Source: Arthrobacter sp. zg-Y919 (GTDB taxonomy: Bacteria; Actinomycetota; Actinomycetes; Actinomycetales; Micrococcaceae). Taken from it: 64,000 nucleotides of DNA. The position numbers and the translations under genes are program-made. Under the pieces are notes generated by a model, which saw only the letters and a program-made list of their open reading frames with translations, had not been told where the DNA came from and did no database searches. Shown here one piece after another: positions 23,532 through 32,975 of this stretch. The stretch is from assembly GCF_030142045.1 (NCBI RefSeq), contig NZ_CP126242.1, positions 2,728,001 to 2,792,000 of the forward strand, read 5' to 3'. The first letter of the stretch is position 1, and every line of letters starts with the position of its first letter.

Positions 23532-25220
23532 CTACGCGTCCTGCAGCAGTGTGTCCCGCACCTGGCGGCGCAGGACCTTGCCCAGCATGGACTTGGGCAG
23601 TTCCTCAATGGCGACAATCCGGCGCGGCACCTTGTAGGGCGTCAGACGTTCCCGGCAGTAGGCGCGCAGCGCGGCCTCAACGAGTTCGGCACCTTCCTGG
23701 AGTACGACGGCGGCCACCACCTGCTCGCCGCCGTCGGCCCTCGGCAGGCCCACCACCGCGGCGTCGAGAATGTGCTGGTGCGTGCGCAGCACGTCCTCCA
23801 CCTCGGACGGGGAAACGTTGAACCCGCCGGTGATGATCAGTTCCTTGCGGCGGTCCACCACCTTCACGAAGCCGTCCTCATCCACAGTGACAATGTCGCC
23901 GGTACGAAGCCAGCCGCCGTCGAGCAGCACCTCGGCGGTACCCTCGGGGTTGTTCCAGTACCCGGCAAAGACCTGCGGTCCGCGGACCAGCAGTTCGCCG
24001 GCGGCGCCGGGCTCGACGTCGTTCTCCGGGCTCTCCGGATCCACGACGCGCATCTCGGTGCTCGGGAACGGAACACCGATGGTGCCGTTGCGGCGCGTCT
24101 CGGCGAAGGGGTTGCCCAGGGCCACCGGGGAGGATTCGGTCAGGCCGTAGCCTTCCACCAGCAGGCCGCCGGAGACCTCTTCCCACAGCTTCACGGTCGC
24201 GGCCGGCAGGGTCATGGCCCCGGAAATGGCGTACCGGATGGTGGACAGGTCCACGCCCCGCTTGATGGACTCGTGCGCGGTCTTTTCGTAGATCGGCGGA
24301 ACGGCGCAGAAGACGGTGGGCTTCGACTTCTTGGCGGCGGCCAGCACCAGGTCCACGTCGAACTTGGGGAACAGGACCAGCCGCGATCCGGTGAGGACCG
24401 AGAAGGTCAGGTACAGGGTGAGGCCGAAGGCGTGGAACATCGGCAGGACACCGTAAATGACTTCCTTGCCCTCCTGCGCGCCGTGCATCCAGGCCTTGCC
24501 CTGCAGGGCGTTGGACCGCAGGTTGTAATGCGTCAGCATCACGCCCTTGGGCAGCCCGGTGGTGCCGGAGGTGTACTGCAGCGCCGCCAGGTCGGTGACC
24601 GCCGGGCGCGGGTGCTCCGGCGCCAGGGGTGCGTTGTCCAGCAGCTCTTCCCAGGACATGGTGTGTTCGGTCTTGGTGGTCAGGCCCTCGCGGGTGCGCC
24701 GCAGGGAGGGAACCGGAAGGGCGAGCGCCATCCGTTTAACCCGGGGCATCGCCTTGACGATGTTCACGGCCACGATGGTTTCCACGGCCACGTCGCCCGG
24801 GAAGTCCTGGACCTTCGCCACGGCCTTGTCCCAGACTATGGCGACCTTGGCGCCGTGGTTCTCGAACTGGTGGCGCAGCTCCCGCTCTGTGTAGAGCGGG
24901 TTGTGGCCGACGACGACGGCCCCCAGCCGGAGCACGGCGTAGAACGCGATCAGGTACTGCGGGCAGTTGGGCAGGATGACAGCCACCCGGTGGCCCTTGC
25001 GGACGCCGAGTTTGCGTAGGCCTTCAGCAGCCCGGCGAATCCGGTCGCCCAGGTCCTTGTAGGTGGTTTCGGCGCCGAAGAATTCCAGTGCCACCTTGCT
25101 GCCGAACCGGTCCACGGCGTCTTCCATCATGGAGGTGAGGGATTCGGTGGGCAGCTCAATCTGCGCGGGAACGCCGGGCTGGTAGTTCTTGACCCAATGC
25201 GGTTCCAGGGCAGCGGACAT
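23532..25220 (-). CDS. fadD: Long-chain fatty acid-CoA ligase
   Basis: 562 residues; an AMP-forming acyl-CoA synthetase that activates fatty acids for beta-oxidation or lipid synthesis. Motifs: P-loop YTSGTTGLPKG (about residue 210), GYGLTESSPV (A5), YWNNPEGTAEVLLDGGWLRT GD-type A7 region, DRRKELIITGGFNVSP (A8), and the C-terminal Lys region LPKSMLGKVLRR (A10). No adjacent beta-oxidation gene is present. The divergent upstream region (25221-25303) is short. Confidence 0.92.
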   Translation of the reverse strand: MSAALEPHWVKNYQPGVPAQIELPTESLTSMMEDAVDRFGSKVALEFFGAETTYKDLGDRIRRAAEGLRKLGVRKGHRVAVILPNCPQYLIAFYAVLRLGAVVVGHNPLYTERELRHQFENHGAKVAIVWDKAVAKVQDFPGDVAVETIVAVNIVKAMPRVKRMALALPVPSLRRTREGLTTKTEHTMSWEELLDNAPLAPEHPRPAVTDLAALQYTSGTTGLPKGVMLTHYNLRSNALQGKAWMHGAQEGKEVIYGVLPMFHAFGLTLYLTFSVLTGSRLVLFPKFDVDLVLAAAKKSKPTVFCAVPPIYEKTAHESIKRGVDLSTIRYAISGAMTLPAATVKLWEEVSGGLLVEGYGLTESSPVALGNPFAETRRNGTIGVPFPSTEMRVVDPESPENDVEPGAAGELLVRGPQVFAGYWNNPEGTAEVLLDGGWLRTGDIVTVDEDGFVKVVDRRKELIITGGFNVSPSEVEDVLRTHQHILDAAVVGLPRADGGEQVVAAVVLQEGAELVEAALRAYCRERLTPYKVPRRIVAIEELPKSMLGKVLRRQVRDTLLQDA

Positions 25221-25303
25221 GGAGGTCTCCTTCGGGTTGGGCTTTACAGCACGACTATATCGACGCGGCAGCCCTGTGGATAAAAAAGTTGTGCCGCACC
25301 ACG

Positions 25304-26275
25304 CTATCCCACGGGTGCTGTCAGGGAGGCGAGATACCGGGCGAGCGCGCGGGGCGCGGACCGCGGCGCCACGGCTTCGACGGCGGCGTTGTAGTTGGTG
25401 TTGGTGTTGACGTCGTACGTAAGCAGGCGGCCGTCGGCGGCTTCGATGAATTCAATACCGCACACCTCCAGGCCGGTGCGGCGGGCAAACTCCAGGTACT
25501 TGCCGATCACGGGATGGTCGAAGTCCCCGCGCAGGCTGAACAGCTGGGTGTCGGCATCCGGGGCAATGGTGGCACCCGGCGGCATGATGGGTTTGCCGGT
25601 GGACGGGTCGATGGCGCAGGCATCGGCCGGGCAGAGCTGAAACCCGCCGCGGGCCGTATCCGCCTTGATGGCGTAGATGAACTCCCCGCCCACGATTTCC
25701 GCCCGGGTGATGAAGGGTTCCGCTGCCTGGATGTACTCCTGGATCAGGGTGATGCCGTCCGCCGGCTCCTCGAACTCCGCCGATGCCACGTAGTCCGCCA
25801 GTTCCCCGTGCGAGTCGAACTTGCGGACCCCCAGCCCCTTGCCGCCCTGGTTGTGCTTGGTGATGAACGGTGCCTCGAAGTCCTTCGCTGCGGCCAGGAT
25901 CTGGTGGCGCCCGACGGCGGCGACGGTGCGCGGAGTGTCGATGCCGGCGGCCCGCAGCGCGGTCAGCTGGTCGACCTTGCTCATTTCCAGTTCCAGCACC
26001 CGGCGGCCGTTGACCGTGCGCCGGCCGTGCGCTTCGAGCCAGGACAGCACCGCGCGGGCGTAGTCCTTGGACAGGCCGTGGTCCCGGGTGTGCGAGGAAG
26101 CGCTGATCCGCGACCAGAAAATCCCCTCCGGCGGCACCGAATCCAGGTCCAGGACGCCGTCGGTCAGCAGCCATTCCTCCACATGTACACCTTCGGCTTC
26201 GAAGGCGCGGGCAAAGGGCGGGAACCACTCCGGGTTCTCGTGAAGGGCATAGACCGTGGGGGTGCCGGTGCTCAT
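25304..26275 (-). CDS. RimK-like ATP-grasp ligase, substrate unknown
   Basis: 323 residues from MSTGTPTVYALHENPEWFPP (ATG at 26273-26275; GTGAG upstream); the open frame further upstream is unsupported. ATP-grasp elements include KHNQGGKGLGVRKFDSHGEL (glycine-rich ATP loop), IQEYIQAAEPFITRAEIVGG and the Mg-binding end CGIEFIEAADGRLLTYDVNT NTNY-like. RimK relatives form amide or peptide bonds, for example by adding glutamate. It stands alone, with no acceptor protein, mptN-like or lysine-biosynthesis (lysX) gene beside it, so no substrate is assigned. Confidence 0.8.
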   Translation of the reverse strand: MSTGTPTVYALHENPEWFPPFARAFEAEGVHVEEWLLTDGVLDLDSVPPEGIFWSRISASSHTRDHGLSKDYARAVLSWLEAHGRRTVNGRRVLELEMSKVDQLTALRAAGIDTPRTVAAVGRHQILAAAKDFEAPFITKHNQGGKGLGVRKFDSHGELADYVASAEFEEPADGITLIQEYIQAAEPFITRAEIVGGEFIYAIKADTARGGFQLCPADACAIDPSTGKPIMPPGATIAPDADTQLFSLRGDFDHPVIGKYLEFARRTGLEVCGIEFIEAADGRLLTYDVNTNTNYNAAVEAVAPRSAPRALARYLASLTAPVG

Positions 26276-26434
26276 GGGGCTCACTTTCGCCGGTGTCGTC
26301 GTCGGACCCGGGATGGGCCGGCGGTGCACAGCAACCCTAGGCCCGACGGCGGGGCACCGCCAGCTCCCGTGACGCCCGACGTCGGCCGCTCCCCTGCCGC
26401 GCCCAACCCGCCGGCCTGAGGTCAACCAACGTAC

Positions 26435-27187
26435 TTACCGCCCGCGGCCCGCCAACCGGGCGACCAGCGCCTGCGGGGCCCGGCTGCCCACGGCCGCGAG
26501 GAACCGGTACCGCTTGGTCGGAATGGAGATGCCCTTGCCCGCGAAGGCATCCGCCAGGGCTTCGCGCACCACGCGGTCCGCGTTCAGCCACATCCACTTG
26601 GGGTACAGGCTCTTGTCCATTTCCATCCGGGCATGGAAGTCCGTGTGCACAAAGCCCGGGCAGACAGCTGTGACGGTGACGCCGCGGCCCTTGTAGTAGA
26701 GGTTGGCCCAGCGGCTGAAGCTGATCACCCAGGCCTTTGCCGCACTGTAGGTTCCCCTCGGGATGAAGCCGGCCACGGAGGCGACATTGATGATCCGTCC
26801 GCCGCCGTTAGACAGCATGGCGTTCAGTGCGGTGTGGCTCAGCTGCAGCGGCGCCCCCACCAACACGTTCAGGTGGTCCACCTCCGCCTGCAGCCCGTTG
26901 CGGGCAAAATCATTCTTCAGCCCGTATCCGGCATTGTTCACCAGGAGTCCGACGTCGGGCCGCTGCACCCGGCGGGCGACGGCGGCAACTCCCTCCGAGG
27001 TCGCAAGATCGGCGGCGATCCACTCGGTCTTGACGGAGTAGGCCCGCGCCAGTTCCGCTGCGGTGGATTCCAGCCGCTCGGTGTTCCGTCCGGTGAGGAC
27101 CAGGCTGTAGCCGCGCTGTGCCAGCTGGCGGGCAAACTCGGCCCCAATACCGGAGGTGGCCCCTGTGATTACTGCTGTCTGAGTCAT
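26435..27187 (-). CDS. Short-chain dehydrogenase/reductase (SDR)
   Basis: 250 residues with a complete classical SDR set: cofactor loop ITGATSGIGAEFA, NNAG (VNNAGYGLKN), Ser in NVASVAGF, and catalytic Tyr/Lys in GTYSAAKAWVISF, followed by VCPGFVHTDF. The TGRNTERL end of strand two indicates NADP. It resembles SDRs acting on ketones or fatty aldehydes, such as the DltE/YqjQ-like group. Not in an operon: the nearest neighbours are 160 bp downstream and a divergent gene. Confidence 0.9.
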   Translation of the reverse strand: MTQTAVITGATSGIGAEFARQLAQRGYSLVLTGRNTERLESTAAELARAYSVKTEWIAADLATSEGVAAVARRVQRPDVGLLVNNAGYGLKNDFARNGLQAEVDHLNVLVGAPLQLSHTALNAMLSNGGGRIINVASVAGFIPRGTYSAAKAWVISFSRWANLYYKGRGVTVTAVCPGFVHTDFHARMEMDKSLYPKWMWLNADRVVREALADAFAGKGISIPTKRYRFLAAVGSRAPQALVARLAGRGR

Positions 27188-27315
27188 ACCGCCACTTTTC
27201 TATGCCGCGCCGGGTTTGGCAACGCGAGCGGTTGCGCTGCCTCTTGCCGGTGCCCGCAGCGGACCCTAGCTTGGGAAGAACACGCTGTATTCCCCCACCC
27301 GATCCGGTCATTCCC

Positions 27316-27990
27316 ATGTTTTCCGCCTCTGTTCCGTCCCCCGGCTGGCAGGACCGTACCGACGCCGGACGGGCGCTCGCCGCCCGGCTGGCCGGCTACG
27401 CGGGCGCCCCGGGCCTGGTGGTCCTGGGCCTTCCCCGCGGCGGGGTTCCGGTGGCCGCGGAGGTGGCCCGCGCCCTGGCCGCACCGCTGGATGTGGTGGT
27501 GGTGCGCAAGATCGGCTATCCGGAACAGCCTGAGCTCGCTGCGGGGGCGGTGGCGGGCATTGCGGGAACGGTCTGCGTGGTCCGCAACGAGGATGTGCTC
27601 CGGTACTGGCGCAGCCGCCGTTCCGATGCCGAGGCCCGGTTCGCGGCCGCCGCCGAGGACCAGCTCGCCGAAGTCCGGCGCCGGGAGGAACTCTTCCGGC
27701 CGGACGCACCGGCGCGGAGCATTACCGGCGGTACGGTCCTCCTGGTGGATGACGGACTGGCCACCGGAGCGACCATGCGGGCGGCGTTGGGTGCCGTCCG
27801 GAAACTGGCTCCCGCCCGCCTGGCCGCTGCCGCACCGGTGGCGTGCGGCAATGCGGCGGACCTCCTGGCCCCGCCGGCGGACGACGTCGTTGTTCTCTGG
27901 CCGGACAGCGGGCTGGAGGCCGTGGGGCTGGCCTACCGCCGCTTCGGCCAGGTTTCCGACGCCCAGGTCCGCGGACTGCTGGGACTGTAA
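27316..27990 (+). CDS. Phosphoribosyltransferase family protein
   Basis: 224 residues from ATG 27316. The fold signature includes LVVLGLPRGGVPVAAEVARAL and DVVVVRKIGYPEQPELAAGA, and the PRPP-binding motif VLLVDDGLATGATM (about residues 140-153). This combination (LPRGGVPVA, RKIG.P..PE.A.GA) marks a stress-associated stand-alone phosphoribosyltransferase, often next to or fused with dienelactone hydrolase-type domains in other genomes. The base acceptor is unknown. Confidence 0.88.
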   Translation: MFSASVPSPGWQDRTDAGRALAARLAGYAGAPGLVVLGLPRGGVPVAAEVARALAAPLDVVVVRKIGYPEQPELAAGAVAGIAGTVCVVRNEDVLRYWRSRRSDAEARFAAAAEDQLAEVRRREELFRPDAPARSITGGTVLLVDDGLATGATMRAALGAVRKLAPARLAAAAPVACGNAADLLAPPADDVVVLWPDSGLEAVGLAYRRFGQVSDAQVRGLLGL

Positions 27991-28149
27991 GCCGGCCGCG
28001 GCCAGAGGCTCATGCCAGCCGCAGCGATCCGGTCCGGGCCACGCCCGATCCGCGGCCGGTCCCTAGAGAAGCCGGGTGCCTGCGGCCGATACTGGAGGGA
28101 CCGGCGCTCCGCCGGGGCCGATGGGGGAATCTCCTTGGAGGTCTTGAGA

Positions 28150-28746
28150 ATGTCCGCATCAGGCAGCACTTTCCATCAAGAGGGCGGGTTCGCGCTGGAC
28201 GCCCTGAACCTGGCCAAGTCCGCCGTCCGCGGCATCCGCCTCGGCCTGGGTATCACCGGACTGGTCTCCGTGGTCCTGGGGCTGCTGATCCTGTTCTGGC
28301 CGGGAGCGACGCTCGAGGTCCTCGCCGTCCTCTTCGGCCTGTATTTCGTTATCGCCGGCGCTGTCCGCATCCTCCTCGGCGTCTTCACCGGGCTGGGCGC
28401 AGGATTGAAAATCCTGAATATCCTGGTGGGGCTGGCCCTGCTGGTGGTGGGGGTTATTGCTGTCCGCAACCCCATGGAAACCCTCACGGCCCTGGGACTG
28501 GTGATCGGGATCGCCTGGATTGTGGAGGGTGTGATGGCCCTGGCCGAGTCCGACCGCGGCGGGTCCCGCTGGTTCGCGATTGTCCTGGCCGTCCTGAGCA
28601 TCCTCGCGGGGATCGTCGTGCTGTTTATCCCGCTCGAATCCCTCGCGGTCCTGGTGATTTACGGCGGCATTTTCCTGGTGGTCCTGGGCGCCATCCAGAT
28701 TGTCCGCGCATTTGCCTTTGGACGCGGCATGCCCCGGACCGCCTAG
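28150..28746 (+). CDS. HdeD family (DUF308) membrane protein
   Basis: 198 residues with six predicted membrane helices in three similar pairs. The first helix begins GIRLGLGITGLVSVVLGLLI and the last is IYGGIFLVVLGAIQI. The spacing and the repeated GlyLeu-rich helices fit HdeD/DUF308 proteins. In E. coli HdeD is an acid-resistance membrane protein, but the role in actinobacteria is unknown. The start is MSASGSTFHQEGG, with GGAG upstream at 28137-28140; longer readings include intergenic sequence. Confidence 0.85.
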   Translation: MSASGSTFHQEGGFALDALNLAKSAVRGIRLGLGITGLVSVVLGLLILFWPGATLEVLAVLFGLYFVIAGAVRILLGVFTGLGAGLKILNILVGLALLVVGVIAVRNPMETLTALGLVIGIAWIVEGVMALAESDRGGSRWFAIVLAVLSILAGIVVLFIPLESLAVLVIYGGIFLVVLGAIQIVRAFAFGRGMPRTA

Positions 28747-29031
28747 TCTTCCGTTCTTCCCCGCCCGACGGCGGACCCCTCCGACGGCGGCCCTCCCCTG
28801 ATAGCGCTGCCCTGGATACCGCGTCCAGAAACCTCCCAGCCGGCGTCCAGCCTGCGTTAACGCAGCGATAACCTGCAGGCGCTCCCGGACGAAACATCCC
28901 GCCCGCACCCTTAAAGCAGCACCTCGTGCAGTGCGGTGCCGGTCAGCCTCGGGGGGCTGGTCCGTCCATATTCTCCGTCCGGCTGCATCGGCAGAGGCAG
29001 AAACGGGCGCAACCCGAACGGGAGTACCTCC
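28747..29031. promoter_or_regulatory. 285-bp region upstream of amt containing a 14-bp palindrome
   Basis: No gene is visible here. A perfect palindrome CTGCGTTAACGCAG lies at 28852-28865, and 6 bp further a second GATAACC half. The pair GTTAA-n6-GATAAC is a weak resemblance to the GlnR consensus GTnAC-n6-GAAAC that controls nitrogen genes in actinobacteria. A small direct repeat CCCGACGGCGGACCCCTCCG also lies upstream. Confidence 0.3.
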
Positions 29032-30318
29032 ATGGACTCTGGAAACACGGCCTGGCTGCTCGCCAGTTCCGCATTGGTCTGCCTGATGATCCCCGGGATC
29101 GCCTTCTTCTACGGCGGCATGGTGGGCTCACGGCGGATCCTGAACATGATGATGATGTGCTTCGGCGGGGCCAGCCTCGTGGCCGTCCTGTGGGTGTTTT
29201 ACGGCTACTCCGCAGCCTTCGGCGACTCGCTGGGCGGCTTGGGCCTGCTCGGCAGCCCCACTGAGTATCTCGGCCTGTCCGCCCTCCTGACGGAAGACCC
29301 CGAAGCGTCCATCCCGTTGGCTCTGTTCGCGGCCTTCCAGCTGATGTTCGCCTGCGTGACCACGGCCCTGGTGGCCGGGTCCGCCGCCGGCCGGATGAAG
29401 TTCGGCGCCTGGATGGTCTTCGCGGGCCTCTGGGCAACGCTCGTCTATTTCCCGGTGGCGCACTGGGTCTTCGCCTTCGACAGCGCAGACGGCACCGTCG
29501 TCGGCGGATGGATCGCCAATCAGCTGGGCGCAATCGACTTCGCCGGCGGCACCGCGGTGCACCTGAATGCCGGCGTCGCCGCCCTGGCCCTGGCGCTGGT
29601 CCTGGGCCGGAGCAAGGGCTGGCCCCACTCGCACGGCCAGCCGCACAGCCGGCCCTTGATCCTCCTGGGAGCGAGCCTGCTGTGGATCGGCTGGTACGGC
29701 TTCAACGCCGGCTCGGCCCTGAGCGCCGGACACTCCGCCGCCGTCGTCTTCCTCAACACCGCCGTGGCCGCGGCAGCCGGCCTGCTGGGCTGGGCGCTGA
29801 TGGAACGCCTGCGGTTGGGCCGTTCCTCGAGCCTGGGCGCGGCATCGGGGCTGATTGCCGCATTGGTGGCCATCACCCCGGCCTGTGGAGCGGTAAGCCC
29901 GCTGGGCGCCGTCGCCATCGGTGCGATTGCCGGGCTGGTCTGCTCGCTGGCCATTGAACTGAAGTTCCGTCTCGGGTTTGATGACTCGCTGGATGTCGTG
30001 GCGGTACACGCCGTCGGCGGCCTGCTGGGCACCCTCCTGATCGGCCTGTTCGCCACCGAGGCAGCACCCAACGGGGTGAGCGGACTGTTCTACGGCGGCG
30101 GGTTCTCCCTGCTGGGCATCCAGGCCCTCGCCTGCGGCGCCGTCCTGGTCTACTCCTTCGTGGTGACCTGGCTGATTGCCAAGGTACTGCAGCTGACCAT
30201 CGGGCTGCGTATCCCGGAAGAGAGCGAGCTGAAGGGCATCGACCTGATGGCGCACTCCGAATCGGCGTACCTGAATGACGAGGAACCCGTGGAACTCGGT
30301 GCACCGACCCGCACTTAG
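29032..30318 (+). CDS. amt: Ammonium transporter
   Basis: 428 residues from ATG 29032 (GGGAG site); an upstream in-frame start would add an unlikely hydrophilic leader. Eleven predicted helices form the trimeric Amt channel. The signature starts MDSGNTAWLL and continues MIPGIAFFYGGMVGSRRILN. The pore twin histidines lie in GTAVHLNAG and VVAVHAVGGLLGTL, and GASLLWIGWYGFNAGSAL is canonical. The C-terminus RIPEESELKGIDLMAHSESA is the regulatory tail that contacts GlnK in relatives. No glnK/glnD follows here, unlike the classical operon. Confidence 0.95.
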   Translation: MDSGNTAWLLASSALVCLMIPGIAFFYGGMVGSRRILNMMMMCFGGASLVAVLWVFYGYSAAFGDSLGGLGLLGSPTEYLGLSALLTEDPEASIPLALFAAFQLMFACVTTALVAGSAAGRMKFGAWMVFAGLWATLVYFPVAHWVFAFDSADGTVVGGWIANQLGAIDFAGGTAVHLNAGVAALALALVLGRSKGWPHSHGQPHSRPLILLGASLLWIGWYGFNAGSALSAGHSAAVVFLNTAVAAAAGLLGWALMERLRLGRSSSLGAASGLIAALVAITPACGAVSPLGAVAIGAIAGLVCSLAIELKFRLGFDDSLDVVAVHAVGGLLGTLLIGLFATEAAPNGVSGLFYGGGFSLLGIQALACGAVLVYSFVVTWLIAKVLQLTIGLRIPEESELKGIDLMAHSESAYLNDEEPVELGAPTRT

Positions 30319-30335
30319 CCGGGGCGCCGAAAGGA

Positions 30336-30371
30336 GGAACGGGTGTATCCCTCGTGGGGTACACCCGTTCC
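30336..30371. terminator. 12-bp perfect hairpin between convergent amt and poxB-like gene
   Basis: GGAACGGGTGTA (30336-30347) and TACACCCGTTCC (30360-30371) pair perfectly with a 12-nt loop whose ends (CCC/GGG) can extend the stem. It is placed between convergent genes, fitting a bidirectional terminator without U-tail. Confidence 0.7.
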
Positions 30372-30402
30372 GGCATGCCGGGGCCCCTCCCCCGACGGGG
30401 AA

Positions 30403-32196
30403 TCAGAGATCCCGGTACAGGCCCTCTTCCTGTGCCAGATAGACATCCAGCAGCTGGCGCGAATGCTCCCCCGCCGCCCCTTCCTGCGCCAGCCCGGCCT
30501 TCATGGTTTCGGCCTGGGCTGCGCCGCTGGGGAACGGCGGCAGCAGGGGCACCGCGGGATCGGTGACCACCTCGATCAGGAACGGCCGCTTGGCGGCGAG
30601 CGCCACGTCCCAGGCCTCGCCCAGCAGCTCCGGATCCTCGATCCGGATGGCTTCCAGCCCCAGCAGCTTGGCGTACTCGGCGTATTTGAAGTCCGGCAGC
30701 GACTGGCTGTCCTCGAACCGCGGATCGCCCTCCATCTCGCGCTGCTCCCAGGTGACCTCCGCCAGTTCGCGGTTGTTGAGCACACAGATTACAAACCGCG
30801 GATCTTCCCACTTCTGCCAGAGCCGGCTGAGGGTGATCATTTCGGTCACCCCTGCCATCTGCATGGCGCCGTCACCGGAGAGCGCCACCACCGGCCGGTC
30901 CGGGTACGCGAGCTTCGCGGCCAGGCCGTACGGCACGGAGCAGCCCATGCTGGCCAGCGTGCTGGAAAGGTGGGCAGGTACACCCTCCGGAAGATGCAGC
31001 TGCCGTGCGTACCAATACACGGAACTGCCGACGTCGACCGCCACCTGGGCATTGCCCGGCAGGCGCAGATTCAGCTCGTACACCACGCGTTCCGGGTTGA
31101 CCGGATCGGCGGGTGTCATGGCCCGCACCCGGGCCAGCTCGTGCCAGCGGCGGACGCTTTCCTCGATCTGCCCCCGCCATGCGGCGTCGGGGCGGGCTTC
31201 CAGCAGCGGGATCAGGGCGTCCAGGGTGGCTGCGGCGTCTCCCGTGATGCCTACTTCCACCGGGTAGCGGTTGCCGACCGCGGAAGCATCCCGGTCAATC
31301 TGCACGCCCCGGGCAGTGCCCGGCTTCGGATAGAACTCGGTCCACGGGTCGCTGGATCCGATGATGAGCAGGGTGTCACAGTTGTCCATCACGTACCCGG
31401 CGGAGCTGGTCCCCAGGTGCCCCATGGTTCCGGCGGCGAGCGGCAGGGTCTCATCCACATACGGTTTGCCGAGCAGGCTGGTGGTGATGCCCGCACCGAT
31501 CTTCTCCGCCAGCGCGGCGACCTGGGCGCGGGCATCGCGTGCACCCTGCCCCACCAGCAGGGCCACCCGCTGCCCGGAGTTGATCAGGTCCGCGGCCGCC
31601 CGGATATCCGCTTCGGCCGGTGAGGTGCGCGCGGGGCTGAACACGGGAACGGTATTGAGGATGCCGTGTTCCTGTTCGAGTTCCGGTGCAGGGGCCTGCT
31701 GCACGTCATGCGGGATGATGACGACGGCGGGAGTGCCCGTGGCCAGTGCCTTCTTGAACGCGCGGTCGAGCACCAGCGGAACCTGTTCAGGAGAATTGAT
31801 CTGCTGCCGGAACGCCGAGGCAACGTCCCGGGTCAGGTTCATCAGGTCCACTTCCTGCATATAGGAGGACCCCAGCACGCTGCGGGACTGCTGGCCCACT
31901 ATGGCCACCACGGGCGCCCCGTCCAGCCGGGCGTCATACAACCCGTTGAGCAGGTGGATGGCGCCCGGCCCCTGGGTGGACATCACCACACCCACCCCGC
32001 CGGTGTACTTGGCATGTCCCACAGCCATGAAGGCGGCGTTTTCCTCGTGCCGGACCTGGATGAACTCGGGATCACCGCTGCGGCGCATCGCGCCCAGGAC
32101 GGTGTTGATGCCGTCCCCGCTGTAGCCGAACACCCGGTCCACGTTCCAGGCCTGCAGGCGTTCGACAATCAGATCCGCTACGAGCCGCTCGCTCAT
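30403..32196 (-). CDS. Thiamine-diphosphate-dependent enzyme, pyruvate oxidase/dehydrogenase (quinone) type
   Basis: 597 residues, three-domain ThDP enzyme. The N-terminal domain has GYSGDGINTVLG and the activator Glu in RHEENAAFMAVGHA. The middle domain has the sugar/FAD-like region with ALLVGQGARDARAQV. The C-terminal ThDP motif spans ALSGDGAMQMAGVTEM to VICVLNNRELAEV (GDG..NN). It most resembles PoxB-like pyruvate:quinone oxidoreductases (acetate from pyruvate), but acetolactate synthase or oxalyl-type decarboxylase specificity cannot be excluded. No acetolactate synthase small subunit is adjacent. Monocistronic. Confidence 0.85.
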   Translation of the reverse strand: MSERLVADLIVERLQAWNVDRVFGYSGDGINTVLGAMRRSGDPEFIQVRHEENAAFMAVGHAKYTGGVGVVMSTQGPGAIHLLNGLYDARLDGAPVVAIVGQQSRSVLGSSYMQEVDLMNLTRDVASAFRQQINSPEQVPLVLDRAFKKALATGTPAVVIIPHDVQQAPAPELEQEHGILNTVPVFSPARTSPAEADIRAAADLINSGQRVALLVGQGARDARAQVAALAEKIGAGITTSLLGKPYVDETLPLAAGTMGHLGTSSAGYVMDNCDTLLIIGSSDPWTEFYPKPGTARGVQIDRDASAVGNRYPVEVGITGDAAATLDALIPLLEARPDAAWRGQIEESVRRWHELARVRAMTPADPVNPERVVYELNLRLPGNAQVAVDVGSSVYWYARQLHLPEGVPAHLSSTLASMGCSVPYGLAAKLAYPDRPVVALSGDGAMQMAGVTEMITLSRLWQKWEDPRFVICVLNNRELAEVTWEQREMEGDPRFEDSQSLPDFKYAEYAKLLGLEAIRIEDPELLGEAWDVALAAKRPFLIEVVTDPAVPLLPPFPSGAAQAETMKAGLAQEGAAGEHSRQLLDVYLAQEEGLYRDL

Positions 32197-32441
32197 ATTC
32201 TTTTCCTTCCGCGCTGTTCCACCGGGCTGGTCCGGCGCAACACCGGCCGGCGGATAAATAGTCAGGCTGCTTATGGTCCACCGTCTATCAACCTATCCCA
32301 GATACGTCCCCCGACGCCTCCGCAATACATGATTTCCCTGCCCGGGGCGGGCGGACTATTGCGCAGGTATTCCGTCCCGCGAAGAACAGGTTTGGAACCC
32401 GCCACTGACAACCGGCATGTGGGCCCCGCTATCCTCATCCC

Positions 32442-32975
32442 ATGCCCAAGGTCATCTATTACGTCGCGTCTTCCCTGGACGGTTTTATTGCCACCGAGGA
32501 CAACCGGCTGGACTGGCTGCTCCACTTCGGCTTTGAGGCCTTCCAGGAGCATTACAACCGGTTTATGGCCGACGTCGGCGCCGTAGTGATGGGCGCGGAA
32601 ACCTACCGCTGGCTCCGGGCGGAGGAGCCGGATACCTGGGAGTACGCCCAGCCATGCTGGGTGCTCAGCCACGGGGAGGAATCCGCACCGCCGGCGGGGG
32701 ATGTCCGCTTCGCCGCCGGTGATGTGCGGGAAGTCTTCCAGGACGCGCGGAACGCTGCCGGTGAGGGCAACATCTGGGTGGTGGGCGGCGGGAATGTGGC
32801 GGCGCAGTTTGCGGAGGCGGGCCTGCTGGATGAACTGTGGGTGACCTACATGCCGGTTGCCCTGGGCAGTGGGCGGCGGCTGCTGCCCGTGTCCGGCCCC
32901 ACCTCCCCCATGCGGCTTATTGCCAGCACGCAGTTCGACGGCGGCGCCGCCGAACTCCGTTATGCAGTGGGCTGA
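32442..32975 (+). CDS. Dihydrofolate reductase / RibD C-terminal-like protein
   Basis: 177 residues. MPKVIYYVASSLDGFIATED is the characteristic opening of the RibD_C-like oxidoreductases, followed by GAVVMGAETYRWL and NIWVVGGGNVAAQFAEAGLLDELWV (NADPH-binding region) and IPV-type PVALGSGRRLLP. These are NADPH-dependent reductases. The physiological substrate of the actinobacterial single-domain versions is mostly unknown. It is flanked by a divergent poxB-like gene and by the RsbQ region. No riboflavin or folate gene is near. Confidence 0.85.
   Translation: MPKVIYYVASSLDGFIATEDNRLDWLLHFGFEAFQEHYNRFMADVGAVVMGAETYRWLRAEEPDTWEYAQPCWVLSHGEESAPPAGDVRFAAGDVREVFQDARNAAGEGNIWVVGGGNVAAQFAEAGLLDELWVTYMPVALGSGRRLLPVSGPTSPMRLIASTQFDGGAAELRYAVG

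Noticed and set aside
27992..28059. 10-bp inverted pair CCGGCCGCGG/CCGCGGCCGG after the phosphoribosyltransferase
   Set aside because: The arms are 48 bp apart in very GC-rich sequence and are probably chance or a weak terminator; not enough support.
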